Positions 20,037 through 30,571 of a DNA stretch of 64,000 nucleotides are shown one piece after another. Origin of the DNA: Endotrypanum monterogeii. Lineage: Eukaryota; Euglenozoa; Kinetoplastea; Trypanosomatida; Trypanosomatidae. Within the stretch, counting starts at the first letter, position 1. Each line of letters starts with the position of its first letter. The DNA is taken from contig CM007317.1 of the NCBI GenBank assembly GCA_000333855.2, positions 125,071 through 189,070 on the forward strand. The letters are read 5' to 3'. The notes under the pieces were generated by a model. That model was not told the DNA's origin, did not search any database, and saw nothing but the letters and a program-made list of their open reading frames with translations. The position numbers and the translations under genes were made by a program.

Positions 20037-20911
20037 GATGCGCACGCCTTACTTCTGATGGGATGAATACGTTGGATATGGTGAAATGCAGTGAAGGGGT
20101 AACAAGACACACACACACACATACACGTGTGTAGAAGCAGGTCGAAGAGGGGGAACTGACTTTCAGTATGCATTCAATTATATATATATATATATAGTGT
20201 GTGTGTGTATGTTTTGCATTGCGATTCCAGTGCCGAGATCGCGAGCATACCAGATGGGGTGAAAAAAAGGGGGGCAGAGAGGAAGAAAAAAAGAGATGGT
20301 GGTGGTGGAGATCTAGAACATTGGTAACGACAGACACCGCAATCCCCGTAACCACACACACGGGGGGGGGGGGGGGATGAGCAATGGGTGCCGGGTACGC
20401 AGACACTCCTCCACCCCGAGTGACCACGATGTGGGTTGCAGAAGATGGAAGCCCAAGGGATTTCGTATCTGTTATGAAAAATGGTACACACACCTCTTTC
20501 TATCTCTTCGCACACTGTGGGCGTTTCATCAGCTCCTCCTCCATCTGAGATGACATGAACGTGTATCGTCCTGGTGACGCCAGACACGCAAGAGAGAAAA
20601 AAAATGGGGGGGGGGGCCGTACATGGATTGCTGTTCAACTAGATGGACGAAGAAGTGGAAGGAAAGAGGGAAGGAGGGAGGGAGAGGGGCGGGCAGGGCC
20701 AACAGGTTTAGCAGATCAAAAAAGCTGAGTATAAGACAGAAGCAGATGAGGACGGTAAAACATTACAAAAAAATAGCAGCGCTACCTATGAGGCACATCT
20801 TGTTGCAACAAGCAGAAGGAGGCGCACCATGACTGGGGAGGAGGGGGCCAGGAATCAAGGTCATGCCTCAGCTGTGACAATAGCAAGCAGGTCCGTGGAG
20901 GCGAAGCGGTA
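20037..20911. other. Intergenic region
   Basis: No supportable gene. It contains AC repeats (20107-20124), (TA)n/(TG)n at 20179-20208, A runs, a G12 run near 20362-20376 and GGGA-rich sequence at 20660-20690. Confidence 0.6.
20179..20208. repeat. Compound (TA)n(TG)n microsatellite
   Basis: A TA tract (20179-20196) running directly into a TG tract (20196-20208), in the spacer upstream of the small membrane-protein gene. Confidence 0.9.
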
Positions 20912-23900
20912 TCACGTGTTTCCTTGCGTCGGGGGGCCGGCATTGTAGCCTTGCTGCACTGTACGCCTAAGATGCTCTTGCATGTCCTGGACAAGCTGTA
21001 GGATGGAGAAGGCATGCGGCTGGGGCTCTGCTTCAGGAATCGATGCCGGCACGAGGCGTGTTCGGTGCTCCACTTCAGCATAGAGCCGAAGCCAGTCGGG
21101 TGGCTCACCCGACTCAGCGTGTAAAGAAGCTTCGCCATCCGTGTCATACGCGCTGTGCGGCATGTGATGCTGCGGAAGATGATCGTTGGACCCATGAGAT
21201 GTCAAGGTAGGCCACCCCTCCGACTCAAGAATACGAAAAATACACTCACCAACGGGTGTCTTGGCTGTGAAGAAGTGCAGTGTCGCATCACACAGCCCAA
21301 CCGCAACAACCGCGTCAATCAGCGCCGTCGCGGCACAACTGGAAGAGCAACGGGTCATAGCACCCTCTGCATTCTCCTGAAGAGCTTCGGTGAGACGCGT
21401 GCGCCACTCGGTGTGCGCCACGGTGAGTTTGACGAGTGTCTTCATCATACTCGCGTCGGCCCCCTCGACGCAAAGGGCCTTGGCTGCTATGAAGTATGTG
21501 CTAAGCAGTTCGCTACACGCCTCCGACACTGTGGGTGCGTCGCTAGAGGAATAGTTTGGTTCCGTGCAGACAGGGTTGGGTGAGGGAACATCATCGACGA
21601 CTCTGCGGAAAGGAAGCATCAGCGCCGCGCCCATGAGCTCCAGCCATGCTTCGCCACGAGAATGGAACAGCTGGCAAAAGGCAGGCACGGTACTTCCCTG
21701 GAGCGCAGCCATCTGCCGGCGTGTGTCATAGGCCGGCCTCACGACGACGTCGCAACGCTCTGCAAACTCGACCAGTCGACTCTTCTGCATGAGCGACGCT
21801 CCATTTCGCACGCTACACAAAGCGCTGCGAGTTGCACAGTATTTAACCGATTGACCACCCTCGCGTCGAACCAAGCGACGAGTGGCACCAGCGGAATTCG
21901 TGTAAGGTGCTGGCTCTATCTTCCCCAGCCTTTGTCTCGGTAAGTATGATGAAGAAACCCCATCAAAGGGTCCAAAAGCACCCTCGCTCTCCGCGGAGTC
22001 CCGTGTTGGAACATCCCCTGCATCGCTCGCCTCATCGCACAGCGCCTCTTGTAGAAGCTTGAGAGTTGGTGCTGGAATAGCCTCGATGCACTGCAACACC
22101 AGTGTGCGACTGTTCGCCTGCGTGAGGGCGCCTCCTTGGATGATCTCTGGGTAACAAGGGTGTTGCAAAGCAGTCACAGTGCCCCCCGCGTGCATGTGAC
22201 GATGGCTCGACTGACGCGCAGTCGGCCGTCCCATCGACTCCCCCGACACGGCACAAACCGCTGATGCTGACGTATTCGCTATTAACGTGGGAGGAAGTGT
22301 GACTCGTTTCGTATGATACGAAGGGAGAAAAAACGATGGTTTGGCGCACGAAAGGATCGACGCAGGCACCTCCAGAATAGCGCTCGGCGCCACCTGATCG
22401 AGCCGCCGTGCAAGCCTCGTGAGCAATGACTCCGGCGCCGCCTCATCGACGGTGAGAACGACCACGCCGTCAGTAAGCTGCGCTGAGACGAGGGCCAGTT
22501 GTGATGCTACCAAAAAATCCAGTGAAACACTGAAAAAGTGTGTAACCATGATCGCTTCGACGTCCCTGTCGCTTCCTTCCCTTAAGGATTCGATTCCCAG
22601 CGCCAGTCGGACGCCCTCCCAGCACATGAGAGCAGCGCGCGCGGCAGCCTCCTCCTCTGTGGGCGTCAGCGGCAGTGACGCGTGGTCGCTGTGTTTCGAA
22701 CAGCCCACACCGGCGACACCTGAGCAACTGCTTGGGTAGAGGGGTGATGCTAGAGTGGATTCTAGCCACAGACGATTGAGCTCCACCGTCGTGGCAAGCA
22801 GAGACGTATCCGCGGTTCCTCCGGCGGTATCGTCAGCGGTGCTTGCGCGCAGCCACGAGAGACCGGTCAGTCGCAACACTCCGGTTAAGAGCTGAACTGG
22901 TGTAGCCCAGGTGGCGATAATATACTCCTCGAGCGGCGCTTCCGCTACCCCGCCGAGACGAAGGGGTACGGCTCCCTCAGACCGTGTGCCAATGCGACAC
23001 CCAGCCACCCGCGTGTGGCCCCGCACCATGATAACACCTCCGATGACAGCCAAGGCGTTACGCTGGGGCAGACCAAGGATACCCAAGTCGACCTGCCGAC
23101 GTTTGGGCAGCCTTCTGTCACACTTAGTCGATGCGAAGCGGTGTGGAGACGCTGCCATGGGTAGAAGAAGCAGTGTCACCCACGGGGCGGGCGACGAGGC
23201 ACTGTGTCCATCGTAGAAGACTTGGTGCACCACTCCAATCATGCTCACCGTGTGCAAGGTCTCCAGGAAACCATCAGAGGGATAGGTGCAGCCTCTGCTG
23301 AGTGTGCTCGAGGGCGTCGCCGGAGGCAACCCCTCCACCTCTGCGCACGAAGCAGAAATGAAGCCAGATCCCTCGCGGCAAACGTCCAACTCTCCAAAAT
23401 GCAGCACTGATGAATTCTCTGCGTCGAGGGGTGCAGACCGTGCGCTGCAGAGATGACCGCAAGACATAGGCGCTCCCGCACCAGAGGTGACAGTGGCGTA
23501 GAGGCTAGGGATACGAAGGGGGAGAATCCGCACCTGGAATATGAGCTGCTTATGCAGTACCGCCGCACACCAAAGCGACGGCCACGGCAAGAACTGTAGA
23601 TGCCCACCAAGACAGACCCCCGGCACGTCCCCCTCGGCACGCGACCTTTCCATAAAACTCGTGACGTAGCAGCTTAGCCACGCAGCTACTGCCGCAGATG
23701 CTGAAGCTTCGATAGAGGGGGCAGCAGTTAGAAAGAAAGACTGGCACAGAGATGGGGAGCGGTGAGCAACCTTCATGACGTCCAGCATGAGCAGCAGCTC
23801 TACTGGCTCCATGGGTTGAAGGGGCTCAAGTGTTGAAGTCCTTTCGTCTACAGTATGCGGGAGAGGTGGAAACCCCTCCGGACGACACCACCGAGGCACA

Positions 23901-24064
23901 GCGTCCAGCGCCGCAGTCGAATGGACTGCATCGACGACTCCATCTGCGGAACTATGGTGCGCCACATACGCAGAGACGCATCCAATTATATGACGCTGCA
24001 GGAGCTCATCTGCGTCCACAAGTTGCCGAAAAGACTCGGCAAGATGTGTCGATGTGGTGACCAT
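20912..24064 (-). CDS. Large protein with a degenerate MCM/AAA+ core (MCMDC2-like candidate)
   Basis: 1050 residues from the ATG at 24064. Two stretches align by eye with MCM proteins. Residues about 641-673 (QGGALTQANSRTLVLQ..., ending TLKLLQEAL) match the MCM Walker-B region (EAGAL.LA.gGi..IDE...LhEAme) with the acidic Walker-B residues altered. Residues about 875-903 (TLVKLTVAHTEWRTRL...) match the C-terminal MCM lid motif (sLIRLSEAHAR.RLR). No Walker A (GDPGxxKS) is present, as in MCMDC2, a meiotic MCM-like protein with a degraded ATPase. The segment around residues 510-560 (DGVVVLTVDEAAPESLLTRL) also resembles MCMDC2. I do not see a clear N-terminal MCM zinc finger. The N-terminal 450 residues are otherwise unrecognised. 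A role in replication or recombination is inferred. It may instead be an unrelated trypanosomatid protein. Confidence 0.7.
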   Translation of the reverse strand: MVTTSTHLAESFRQLVDADELLQRHIIGCVSAYVAHHSSADGVVDAVHSTAALDAVPRWCRPEGFPPLPHTVDERTSTLEPLQPMEPVELLLMLDVMKVAHRSPSLCQSFFLTAAPSIEASASAAVAAWLSCYVTSFMERSRAEGDVPGVCLGGHLQFLPWPSLWCAAVLHKQLIFQVRILPLRIPSLYATVTSGAGAPMSCGHLCSARSAPLDAENSSVLHFGELDVCREGSGFISASCAEVEGLPPATPSSTLSRGCTYPSDGFLETLHTVSMIGVVHQVFYDGHSASSPAPWVTLLLLPMAASPHRFASTKCDRRLPKRRQVDLGILGLPQRNALAVIGGVIMVRGHTRVAGCRIGTRSEGAVPLRLGGVAEAPLEEYIIATWATPVQLLTGVLRLTGLSWLRASTADDTAGGTADTSLLATTVELNRLWLESTLASPLYPSSCSGVAGVGCSKHSDHASLPLTPTEEEAAARAALMCWEGVRLALGIESLREGSDRDVEAIMVTHFFSVSLDFLVASQLALVSAQLTDGVVVLTVDEAAPESLLTRLARRLDQVAPSAILEVPASILSCAKPSFFLPSYHTKRVTLPPTLIANTSASAVCAVSGESMGRPTARQSSHRHMHAGGTVTALQHPCYPEIIQGGALTQANSRTLVLQCIEAIPAPTLKLLQEALCDEASDAGDVPTRDSAESEGAFGPFDGVSSSYLPRQRLGKIEPAPYTNSAGATRRLVRREGGQSVKYCATRSALCSVRNGASLMQKSRLVEFAERCDVVVRPAYDTRRQMAALQGSTVPAFCQLFHSRGEAWLELMGAALMLPFRRVVDDVPSPNPVCTEPNYSSSDAPTVSEACSELLSTYFIAAKALCVEGADASMMKTLVKLTVAHTEWRTRLTEALQENAEGAMTRCSSSCAATALIDAVVAVGLCDATLHFFTAKTPVGECIFRILESEGWPTLTSHGSNDHLPQHHMPHSAYDTDGEASLHAESGEPPDWLRLYAEVEHRTRLVPASIPEAEPQPHAFSILQLVQDMQEHLRRTVQQGYNAGPPTQGNT

Positions 24065-24134
24065 AGGCCCTCACAGTCGTCAGAGATGAAATGTATGACA
24101 GGCAGAAAACATTGAGTCAGCTACCTCTCAGTGG

Positions 24135-24186
24135 CTGTGCTATCGAGAAGCGATATCCGAAAAGAAAAAAAAAGAAGGGAGACAAG
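24135..24186 (-). promoter_or_regulatory. Predicted spliced-leader acceptor for the MCM-like gene
   Basis: The coding strand has a strong T/C tract (about 24186 to 24150) followed by AGs at 24141-24140 and 24136-24135, about 70-75 bases upstream of the ATG at 24064. Confidence 0.5.
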
Positions 24187-24903
24187 CAAAACGTAACATG
24201 GGTGAAAATATTTGAGTTAGCTTCTGGGTTGCGTAGCTGAGCTCTTCACCTCCTGGCAGATCGTGATCTGAGCCCCGTCAACATTGCTATGAAAACACAA
24301 AGTACAACCCCAGGAACATGCTACGCAGGAATGTGTGCACCAAACAGCACATCTGCTTCTCGGTTTGTGGTGATATTATTCATCCTCACCCCCTCCCCCC
24401 CGCCTGGGAGGGGCAGGAGAGGGGGGGAGGGGTACCTTCCTCACTGTAAATCAAAGTATGCCCCCTCCCACACACACGCACCGACATATGTATATGGATG
24501 TGTAATGTACCGCAGCCAATAGCAGCGTCACGCCTTTGTTATACGGCCAATAATAATTACGATAAAAAAACTGATGTGAAGGCGCCTCAAAGGAGAAGAA
24601 ACAAACAAAAAAAAAGGCACCGAGAAAAAATCCCCTGTACTAATAGCCGAGCACACACCATAGTGTGTGCGTCTTCCCTACCGGTCCTTTCGCAGATACC
24701 CTGGCGCGCCACCCACGTGTGGACCCATCCCGGACAGTCGCGGTGAGGCGGACTAGAGGCCCAGTCACTTTAGTTGGGGAAAGGAGGAAGAGAGAGAGAG
24801 AGGGGGGGGGTTCCATGACCTGGAACAGCTACCCAGCTCTTGCAATGTAACTATCACACCAGGGGGTCGCCCTTGCTCACACCTATCTTCCTAGGACATA
24901 CTA
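24187..24903. other. Intergenic region
   Basis: No supportable gene. It has C/G-rich homopolymer stretches near 24391-24430, A runs near 24607 and an AG repeat near 24789-24800. Confidence 0.6.
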
Positions 24904-25803
24904 CTACGTGTCCGTATGCCAGCTAAGCGAGGCTGCCCAGTGAGCACGCCAAGCTGCCTCCAGCGCAAGCTGACGTGGACTGCGAGGCGCCCCATCCTTT
25001 CGTGGTACCGAATCATGCTCGAGCCGGCCTAAGTCCTCCTCCACGCAGCGAACGACGTGTCTGGTAAGTTGCGCCAAGCGAGAGACGAGTGCGCTGCCCT
25101 CCGTCGCTCCCTTTGGAAGGGTGGACGACGACGATGATGACGACGAAGGCACAGTGGAAGACACTGGTGCCCACGTGGCAATTGGGACAGGAGCAGGACC
25201 ATTGAAGCAAGACCTAGGGAGCAGGGTGCCAGCATCACAATTTGTCGTCGTCACTGAAACGCCGCCTTGGTCCATCGGCAAGCGGAGCCACACTCGCTGA
25301 AAGACAGTGGGCCACTGTAAAAGAAATGGAAGTTCAGCATCTGCAAGACTGTCCTCCAGTAGCCCAAGGCGTTGCTGTAGCTCAAACCGGAAAAGACGCT
25401 GTGCTTCGGCGAGTTGTTGGAACTCAGATGGCGTAAGCGGTACCTCGTCCGTGCAAAGCTTTTCAAACAACGTGCCTGGCACAGCTCGCTCCACACTTTG
25501 ACGGAGGGAGGGGAGCAAATACGACCAGGTCGCGATAGGGGTACGGTGTTGGCCACTGCCGGAGAATGCTCGATCATGTAAAACGTGCTGGATTCGCTTG
25601 CGAACCTGTAGCTGACCAGACTGCGGGTCTGTTGTCTGGGAGGAGTGAGTGAGACCACGAAGTACACCGGACGTGGGCGGCTTGAAGGCGCAGGCGTGTC
25701 GCTTGAACAAGTCTCCACGACCCCCACCACTTATGCCGCGAAGTTGGGAGCGGAGGGCAGCGCTCTCTCTAGATACAGCAACCCTGGCCAAGGCGGACAT
25801 CAT
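24904..25803 (-). CDS. Hypothetical protein, probably mitochondrial
   Basis: 299 residues from the ATG at 25803, with a second ATG at 25800. I do not recognise the family. The N-terminus (SALARVAVSRESAALRSQLRG) is rich in Arg, Ser and Ala with no acidic residues except one Glu, like a mitochondrial presequence. The middle contains a helical stretch around LTPSEFQQLAEAQRLFRFELQQRLGLLEDSL. A Ser run (Ser8) separates this from a C-terminal helical region ending in LEAAWRAHWAASLSWHTDT. The open frame upstream to 25926 lies across the predicted acceptor and was not included. Confidence 0.65.
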   Translation of the reverse strand: MMSALARVAVSRESAALRSQLRGISGGGRGDLFKRHACAFKPPTSGVLRGLTHSSQTTDPQSGQLQVRKRIQHVLHDRAFSGSGQHRTPIATWSYLLPSLRQSVERAVPGTLFEKLCTDEVPLTPSEFQQLAEAQRLFRFELQQRLGLLEDSLADAELPFLLQWPTVFQRVWLRLPMDQGGVSVTTTNCDAGTLLPRSCFNGPAPVPIATWAPVSSTVPSSSSSSSSTLPKGATEGSALVSRLAQLTRHVVRCVEEDLGRLEHDSVPRKDGAPRSPRQLALEAAWRAHWAASLSWHTDT

Positions 25804-25848
25804 GAGAGTCTTTTGTCGGACTCTGCGGCCTTCGCGTGTGATATATCC

Positions 25849-25890
25849 CTTCCCCCGATAAAAAAAAAGGACTGAGGCAGAGAAAACACT
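25849..25890 (-). promoter_or_regulatory. Predicted spliced-leader acceptor
   Basis: On the coding strand, T/C-rich sequence is followed by AGs at 25873-25872 and 25850-25849, about 46-70 bases before the ATG at 25803. Confidence 0.4.
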
Positions 25891-26536
25891 ACCTCCCCCC
25901 TCTCCTCCCACCCGGTGCCACGGCAAAGTAGAAACGGGGACAAGGTATCAGTGAAACTTCGATGACAGGCGTGTGCAGAGCCCCCACAGTCAACAGCGCG
26001 GCACGTCAACACCCGAGTCCCGCTTTCGTGTGGGCCGGCGAACGTTGAGAGAAAATCTGAACAAGAGGGGGGGAAATGAGAGACAATGTGTAGTCGGTAC
26101 AAGAAGTCGAGGTCGAGGGACCAGCAGCGAGTACATGGAGAGAGATGGTTGCTCAAGTCCCCCCTCTTGCATCCCCACATTACTTACGCGCAGGGGCGAG
26201 TTGCAGTCAGCGTTGAGGCTAAGACTCCTTGTTTTTTTTTCTTCTCACTTCAGACCTGCTGATACAGCTCTCGTGGAGAAAGTCTCCAAAAAGAGGGAGT
26301 GTAAGCCGACACACACACACACACACACATTTGCTCGGGAGATTTATTTTTTCGTGAGCTTCATTTCGCACTGAAGCAAAGGAGGGGGGGAAAACAAAGC
26401 CCACCGGCACCCATGCGACTCCACGTCAGCAGCAATCCTTCACAGCAATACAAATGACACGCATGTATGCATACAGCACACAAACACGCAACGCGCACGG
26501 ATTAAAAAAAAAAAAAGTGTGTGTGTGTGTCACAAC
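25891..26536. other. Intergenic region
   Basis: No supportable gene. It contains T8 at 26233, AC repeats at 26311-26330, and A13 plus TG repeats at 26503-26530 adjoining the next stop codon. Confidence 0.6.
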
Positions 26537-27187
26537 TTAAGGCGCCGAGTAGGTGTTGCGCGAAAAGTCATCTTCACGACTGCGCTCACGGCGGTACCAG
26601 TAGTGGTCTTTCTGCTGCTGCTGGTCACGTGACAGGATGCTCCAGTTGCGCTCGTTATTTCGAATTTCCCAGTGCGGGGCACGCACTGCCAGTTGACCGC
26701 TACGCACCAGCATTGTAGTGTTGTGAACACCCTCCATTATCTTCTTCTCACCCTCAATGACTTTCTCCAAAGATCGCCGCTCCTCAGGATCGGTGGCGGT
26801 AGCAAGAAGTCGTTCGGCATCGGCGATGGTGCGTTTGGACAGCTGCTGCTGCCGCGCCACCTCCTCGGGTGCAGACAGGTCACCTGCACGCTCTAGCGTT
26901 GCAGCCTGTTCTGCCTCTGCACCCCTCTGGTTGGTGCTAGTACGGCGAAACCACCGCTCCCATAGCGATGCCTCCCTCAGCTGATACTCGAGGTGATTGT
27001 TGACATGAGGAGACGGCATGCGATTCTTGTGCGTAATTTGCGCTTCGTACAGGATGGAACACCCAACACAACCGAAAAGGATCGCTGCTGTCTTGTAAGG
27101 ATGATCACGTGTCCATCGTGTGGTGCGATAAAGCCAACCGGACACCTCTTTGCCCAAAAATGGGATTGGCACAACTTTCTCGAGCAT
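26537..27187 (-). CDS. Hypothetical protein with one membrane segment
   Basis: 216 residues from the ATG at 27187. I do not recognise the family. One candidate membrane segment lies at about residues 33-50 (TAAILFGCVGCSILYEA), preceded by a basic region (YRTTRWTRDHPYK). It is followed by a long charged, helix-rich domain (VARQQQLSKRTIADAERLL, then EERRSLEKVIEGEKKIMEGV). The C-terminus is very polar and Arg/Gln-rich (RDQQQQKDHYWYRRERSRE). The layout, a short N-terminal lumenal or matrix stretch plus a soluble coiled tail, fits an organelle membrane protein. The composition is that of a real gene, not low-complexity spacer. An AG follows a pyrimidine tract within about 45 bases upstream. Confidence 0.7.
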   Translation of the reverse strand: MLEKVVPIPFLGKEVSGWLYRTTRWTRDHPYKTAAILFGCVGCSILYEAQITHKNRMPSPHVNNHLEYQLREASLWERWFRRTSTNQRGAEAEQAATLERAGDLSAPEEVARQQQLSKRTIADAERLLATATDPEERRSLEKVIEGEKKIMEGVHNTTMLVRSGQLAVRAPHWEIRNNERNWSILSRDQQQQKDHYWYRRERSREDDFSRNTYSAP

Positions 27188-28280
27188 CAGTAACGCTTTG
27201 AGAGCAGGATGTGTGTGTGGGTGTGATAAGCCCTAGGACGCACACACGAGAAAAGGGGTAGTGGTGAGGCAAGTACCTAGCTTTGTGGAGGACTTAAAAG
27301 TATGCTAACGTAAACCATGTGAGGATTACCACAGCAGATAAATCATGTACACAAATGACGATACACCCCTCCCTGCCTCCGTTACATGTAAACCCTTCAG
27401 AGGAAGAAAAAAAAGATGTGTGCCTTTGTCAGAGATAACTCCTAGGAATACGCATGCTGTCAGATCGCTGGTGCGAGTGAAACAGAAATTGTCTGTGTGT
27501 CTGTGTGTGTGTGTGTGTGCCGCCGCTGAAAAAATGTGCGAAGCGCGTTAGGAAACCCCTGTTGATCTCTCTGCGTCATGTGCAAGCAGAAGACGACGCA
27601 TGGAAAGGGGACGGAAACAACCGAAACAAAGATATAAACGAGCAAAAAGAAAACAACACGAGAGTAGTCGCAGCGGTACGGGTAATGATCCCCGTATTTA
27701 ATTCCACGCACACAGACACACATGAGTCCCTCACTAAATCCCAGCATGCTTGACAGCAAAATACGTTGACTCGTTGCCTCTGTGCGACAACTAGAAGGAC
27801 CCCCCTCCCCTTCCACTGAGCGAGGAGCACGAACATGCTCCTTCTTCCTTTTTTGTCGTGGGTCTCTAGGGTATCAATCCATTCTTGTGTGTGATGCTTC
27901 CCATTGTCCTTTGAAACGTATTTCGTGCAGGCTTCCCTCCCATAGCGCTGCACTCCACCTCCTCTTTGTTTTTGGTTTTTTTTTTTTGGGGGGGGGGGGG
28001 GAAGGGGGGTATTTTCTGTTGTTCTTGTGTAAGAATTGGTAGTGAGCAGGAGTCATCTCCTGTCAACTCCGTGTCGCACATCGACACACAAACTGAAGAG
28101 CAAATATACATAAACATAATCGACGAGTGTCGGGTGGGCCCAGGGCCCTAACTACACCTCGAAGAAGAATCGAGGCTTATAAGTCAATCATGGTGAGCTG
28201 CTGGAGAGGGGAGGGGGGGGAGGGGGGGGAGTGACCCCCAACTTACATCGTCACCACACCGGCACGGGGGATAATTGCTA
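27188..28280. other. Intergenic region
   Basis: No supportable gene. It has TG repeats at 27491-27519, a T/G homopolymer stretch at 27978-28001 (T13 then G12) and GGGGA-rich sequence at 28205-28231. Confidence 0.6.
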
Positions 28281-29129
28281 TTACACGTTTTCTGTTTCCT
28301 CTTCTGCCTGAGAGTTCCCTTCAACGTCCTCTCGCCATTTGGATTCGCGAGTCTCGATGCTACGGCGAAAAAATGTCTCATCCTCCACAAGCTGCGACAG
28401 ATGGCGATCATGCCAAATATTTCGCAACAGTGTCTGCCTTGCAGCTCGCTCCTCCAGCAGAATATTCTGGCGTGCGACCAAGTGTGCCTGATCACAAAAA
28501 ATGTGGGCAGAAAGAAAAGGCAGCGACAATGCATCAGTGACTGATGCAGACCCTTCTGCGACAGCGGTAGTACCCGCCTCCCTAAGTCCTTCTGCCTCTG
28601 CACCACTGCTTGTTGGTGCCTGCTCTCTCTCCCTCGCATGTGTCAAAGCATGGAGCTGTTCCTCGATGCGCGGACAGAGAGAAATGAGGAGCCTCTCCAT
28701 ACGCTGCTGCGCACGGTCTTGTTCCTCGATGCGCTTCTGCTTCAATCGCCGCTCCATCGCTGCGTTCATCTCTGACAACTGTGAAGGAGCCTGAAGATCG
28801 GCAAGACGTTGTTCCTTCCAAGCCGCGAGTTGCCTGTTTAGGTTCGCGAGCTCCTGTTTTACCGTAAGGGCCGCCTCCTGCGAAGAGGCAGGGCTGTCCT
28901 CTCCAGACCCTGTTACCGGATTTTCCTCGTGCATGTCTGCACCAACACTTCCATCGTCACTGCTCGATCCATGCGAGGCTGTGGTGATTGAGTGACCCAT
29001 GGCCACCACTATGTTCGACTCTGGGGGGTCGATAGGGAGGCAGCGATGTGTGACAACAACGGCGTGCAGCACTGGTTCGTCGTGACCCAACTCAGAAGCC
29101 ACATTGTTGAAGGTGCGGAGTTGGTGCAT
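28281..29129 (-). CDS. Hypothetical coiled-coil protein
   Basis: 282 residues from the ATG at 29129; the frame opens at a TTG two codons earlier. I do not recognise the family. A second possible start is the Met at about residue 44 (MGHSITTASHG). A Ser/Asp/Glu-rich stretch around residues 50-85 is followed by a long charged helix, about residues 85-165 (KQELANLNRQLAAWKEQRL, then MERRLKQKRIEEQDRAQQRM), typical of coiled coils. The C-terminal region is also helical (RQNILLEERAARQTLLRNI) and ends with acidic QAEEETENV. A T/C tract and AG near 29231 suggest a 5' UTR of about 100 bases. Confidence 0.65.
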   Translation of the reverse strand: MHQLRTFNNVASELGHDEPVLHAVVVTHRCLPIDPPESNIVVAMGHSITTASHGSSSDDGSVGADMHEENPVTGSGEDSPASSQEAALTVKQELANLNRQLAAWKEQRLADLQAPSQLSEMNAAMERRLKQKRIEEQDRAQQRMERLLISLCPRIEEQLHALTHAREREQAPTSSGAEAEGLREAGTTAVAEGSASVTDALSLPFLSAHIFCDQAHLVARQNILLEERAARQTLLRNIWHDRHLSQLVEDETFFRRSIETRESKWREDVEGNSQAEEETENV

Positions 29130-30571
29130 TGTCAATTAGTGGGACAAAAGAAGGGTGAGCGCTTCGATCGCACTTCGTAAATTCTCGCCCTGCAGACTTC
29201 GGATTTGGTATTGATCCGCCCGCAGTGACGAGCTACACACACCGGTCAAACACGGGGAAAAAAACTTTGAGTTTTTTTTTTAAATAGGAGGAACAACACC
29301 CGTTCCAACTCAAGTGAATCCACTTAGATAAAGCGAAGTGAGGGCACACGTGTGTGTCATAGCGTAACCCTTCCCCGGGGCGATGCGTCGTTTATGTACG
29401 CACGCACAAAAGGAAATCAAGACCCAAACAAAAGTCGTGATCAGAAGAGAGGAGGAGAGGAGAAGCGTAACAAGCGACAGTGGTGAAAAAAAAAAACGGG
29501 AAGAGGAAGAAGTGGGGGGGGGGACTTTAGCTACGCCAGTGCACGCCGCTGGTACAATTTCAGTACGTGACCCTTTTGACAGGGCAAACATGAAGTAAGG
29601 CCTGTGGTACACAACTCCGCAGCAGCGCGGGGGTGCTCTTGACGTCAAAGGTATAGCGCCAGCTCGACAGCGCGGAGCATCAAAACGCGAACGAAGCCCT
29701 GGGGGGCTTCTCCTCGACTTTGGCGAATCAGGATCTGTGGAGCGAATGTTTAACATCACATTGGTGTTTCAACGCCCTTGAATTTTTTTTTAAATAATAT
29801 ATATGTATATATCACAGCCACGCGAGCTGGCAGACGCACTTCCGTATCCTCGCATGCGGGCACATAGATCAACGCGTCTTCGGCGGTGGGGGTGTTAGGA
29901 TCCGCAGCTGCCCTTGTATGAGACAAGATGCAACCGCAAAACATCAGGATGTACTGCAAAACAGGGTAAACATCGAAACCACTCGAGAGGTACGAGCAAA
30001 AAAAAACGTTAGAGTGCCCCCTGTGCATCGACTGGCGCTACGCGACAGCGCCTCGTCAGGTATGCGCAAAAAAAAAAAAAAGAGGAGGGGGTCAGAAACA
30101 AAATATACGAGTCGAACATGTCCAAGTCGCGACCAAGCTCATGGCCTTGGTGTCTTTTCGCTCAGTCTCACCACAACGAGTCAGCACGACGTGTAGCGAA
30201 ATAAAACAGGCATCTTTTGTTTTACAGAAAGCATCCCCACATCCGCGCCCGCCATGCAGGAAACGAACCCTGTAGACGCTCACAGCAGCAGCTCAATTGG
30301 CTCCGCCACACCGCGTCACAGCCTTCGCCGTCTAGGAAGGGCCGCCTGCCTTCGAGTCGCGGGCCGCGGGGCTCCTCTAGTTCGTGCACCCCCGCAGGGT
30401 GCCCCCTACTACGCAGGGGCGGTGGCATCTGGCGCGCATCAGCAACCCTGCTCACGTGCACACACGCAGCGAGACTGCTTGAGTGGAGAGATGGGGCAGA
30501 AAGCATATCCACATTGATCACGACCTCCCCCCCCTTTTTTTTGTAACCTCTGGCACGGACCGGGTTAATAT
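29130..30571. other. Intergenic region with a family A repeat
   Basis: No supportable gene. It holds A/T homopolymers, a degenerate TA tract at 29795-29812 and a truncated family A repeat at 30224-30467. Confidence 0.6.
30224..30467 (+). repeat. Family A interspersed repeat, right-truncated copy
   Basis: Near-identical to 18463-18730 from the ATGCAGGAAACGAACCCTGT region through GCTCACGTGCACACA, then diverges at about 30467. It retains the middle segment missing from the copy at 15709. The left end lacks the AGCAATGAACACTTC hairpin. Confidence 0.8.

Noticed and set aside
19983..20045. Signal peptide on the small membrane protein
   Set aside because: The FFVSFFFLS stretch is again the splice-acceptor pyrimidine tract; the real start is at 19982.
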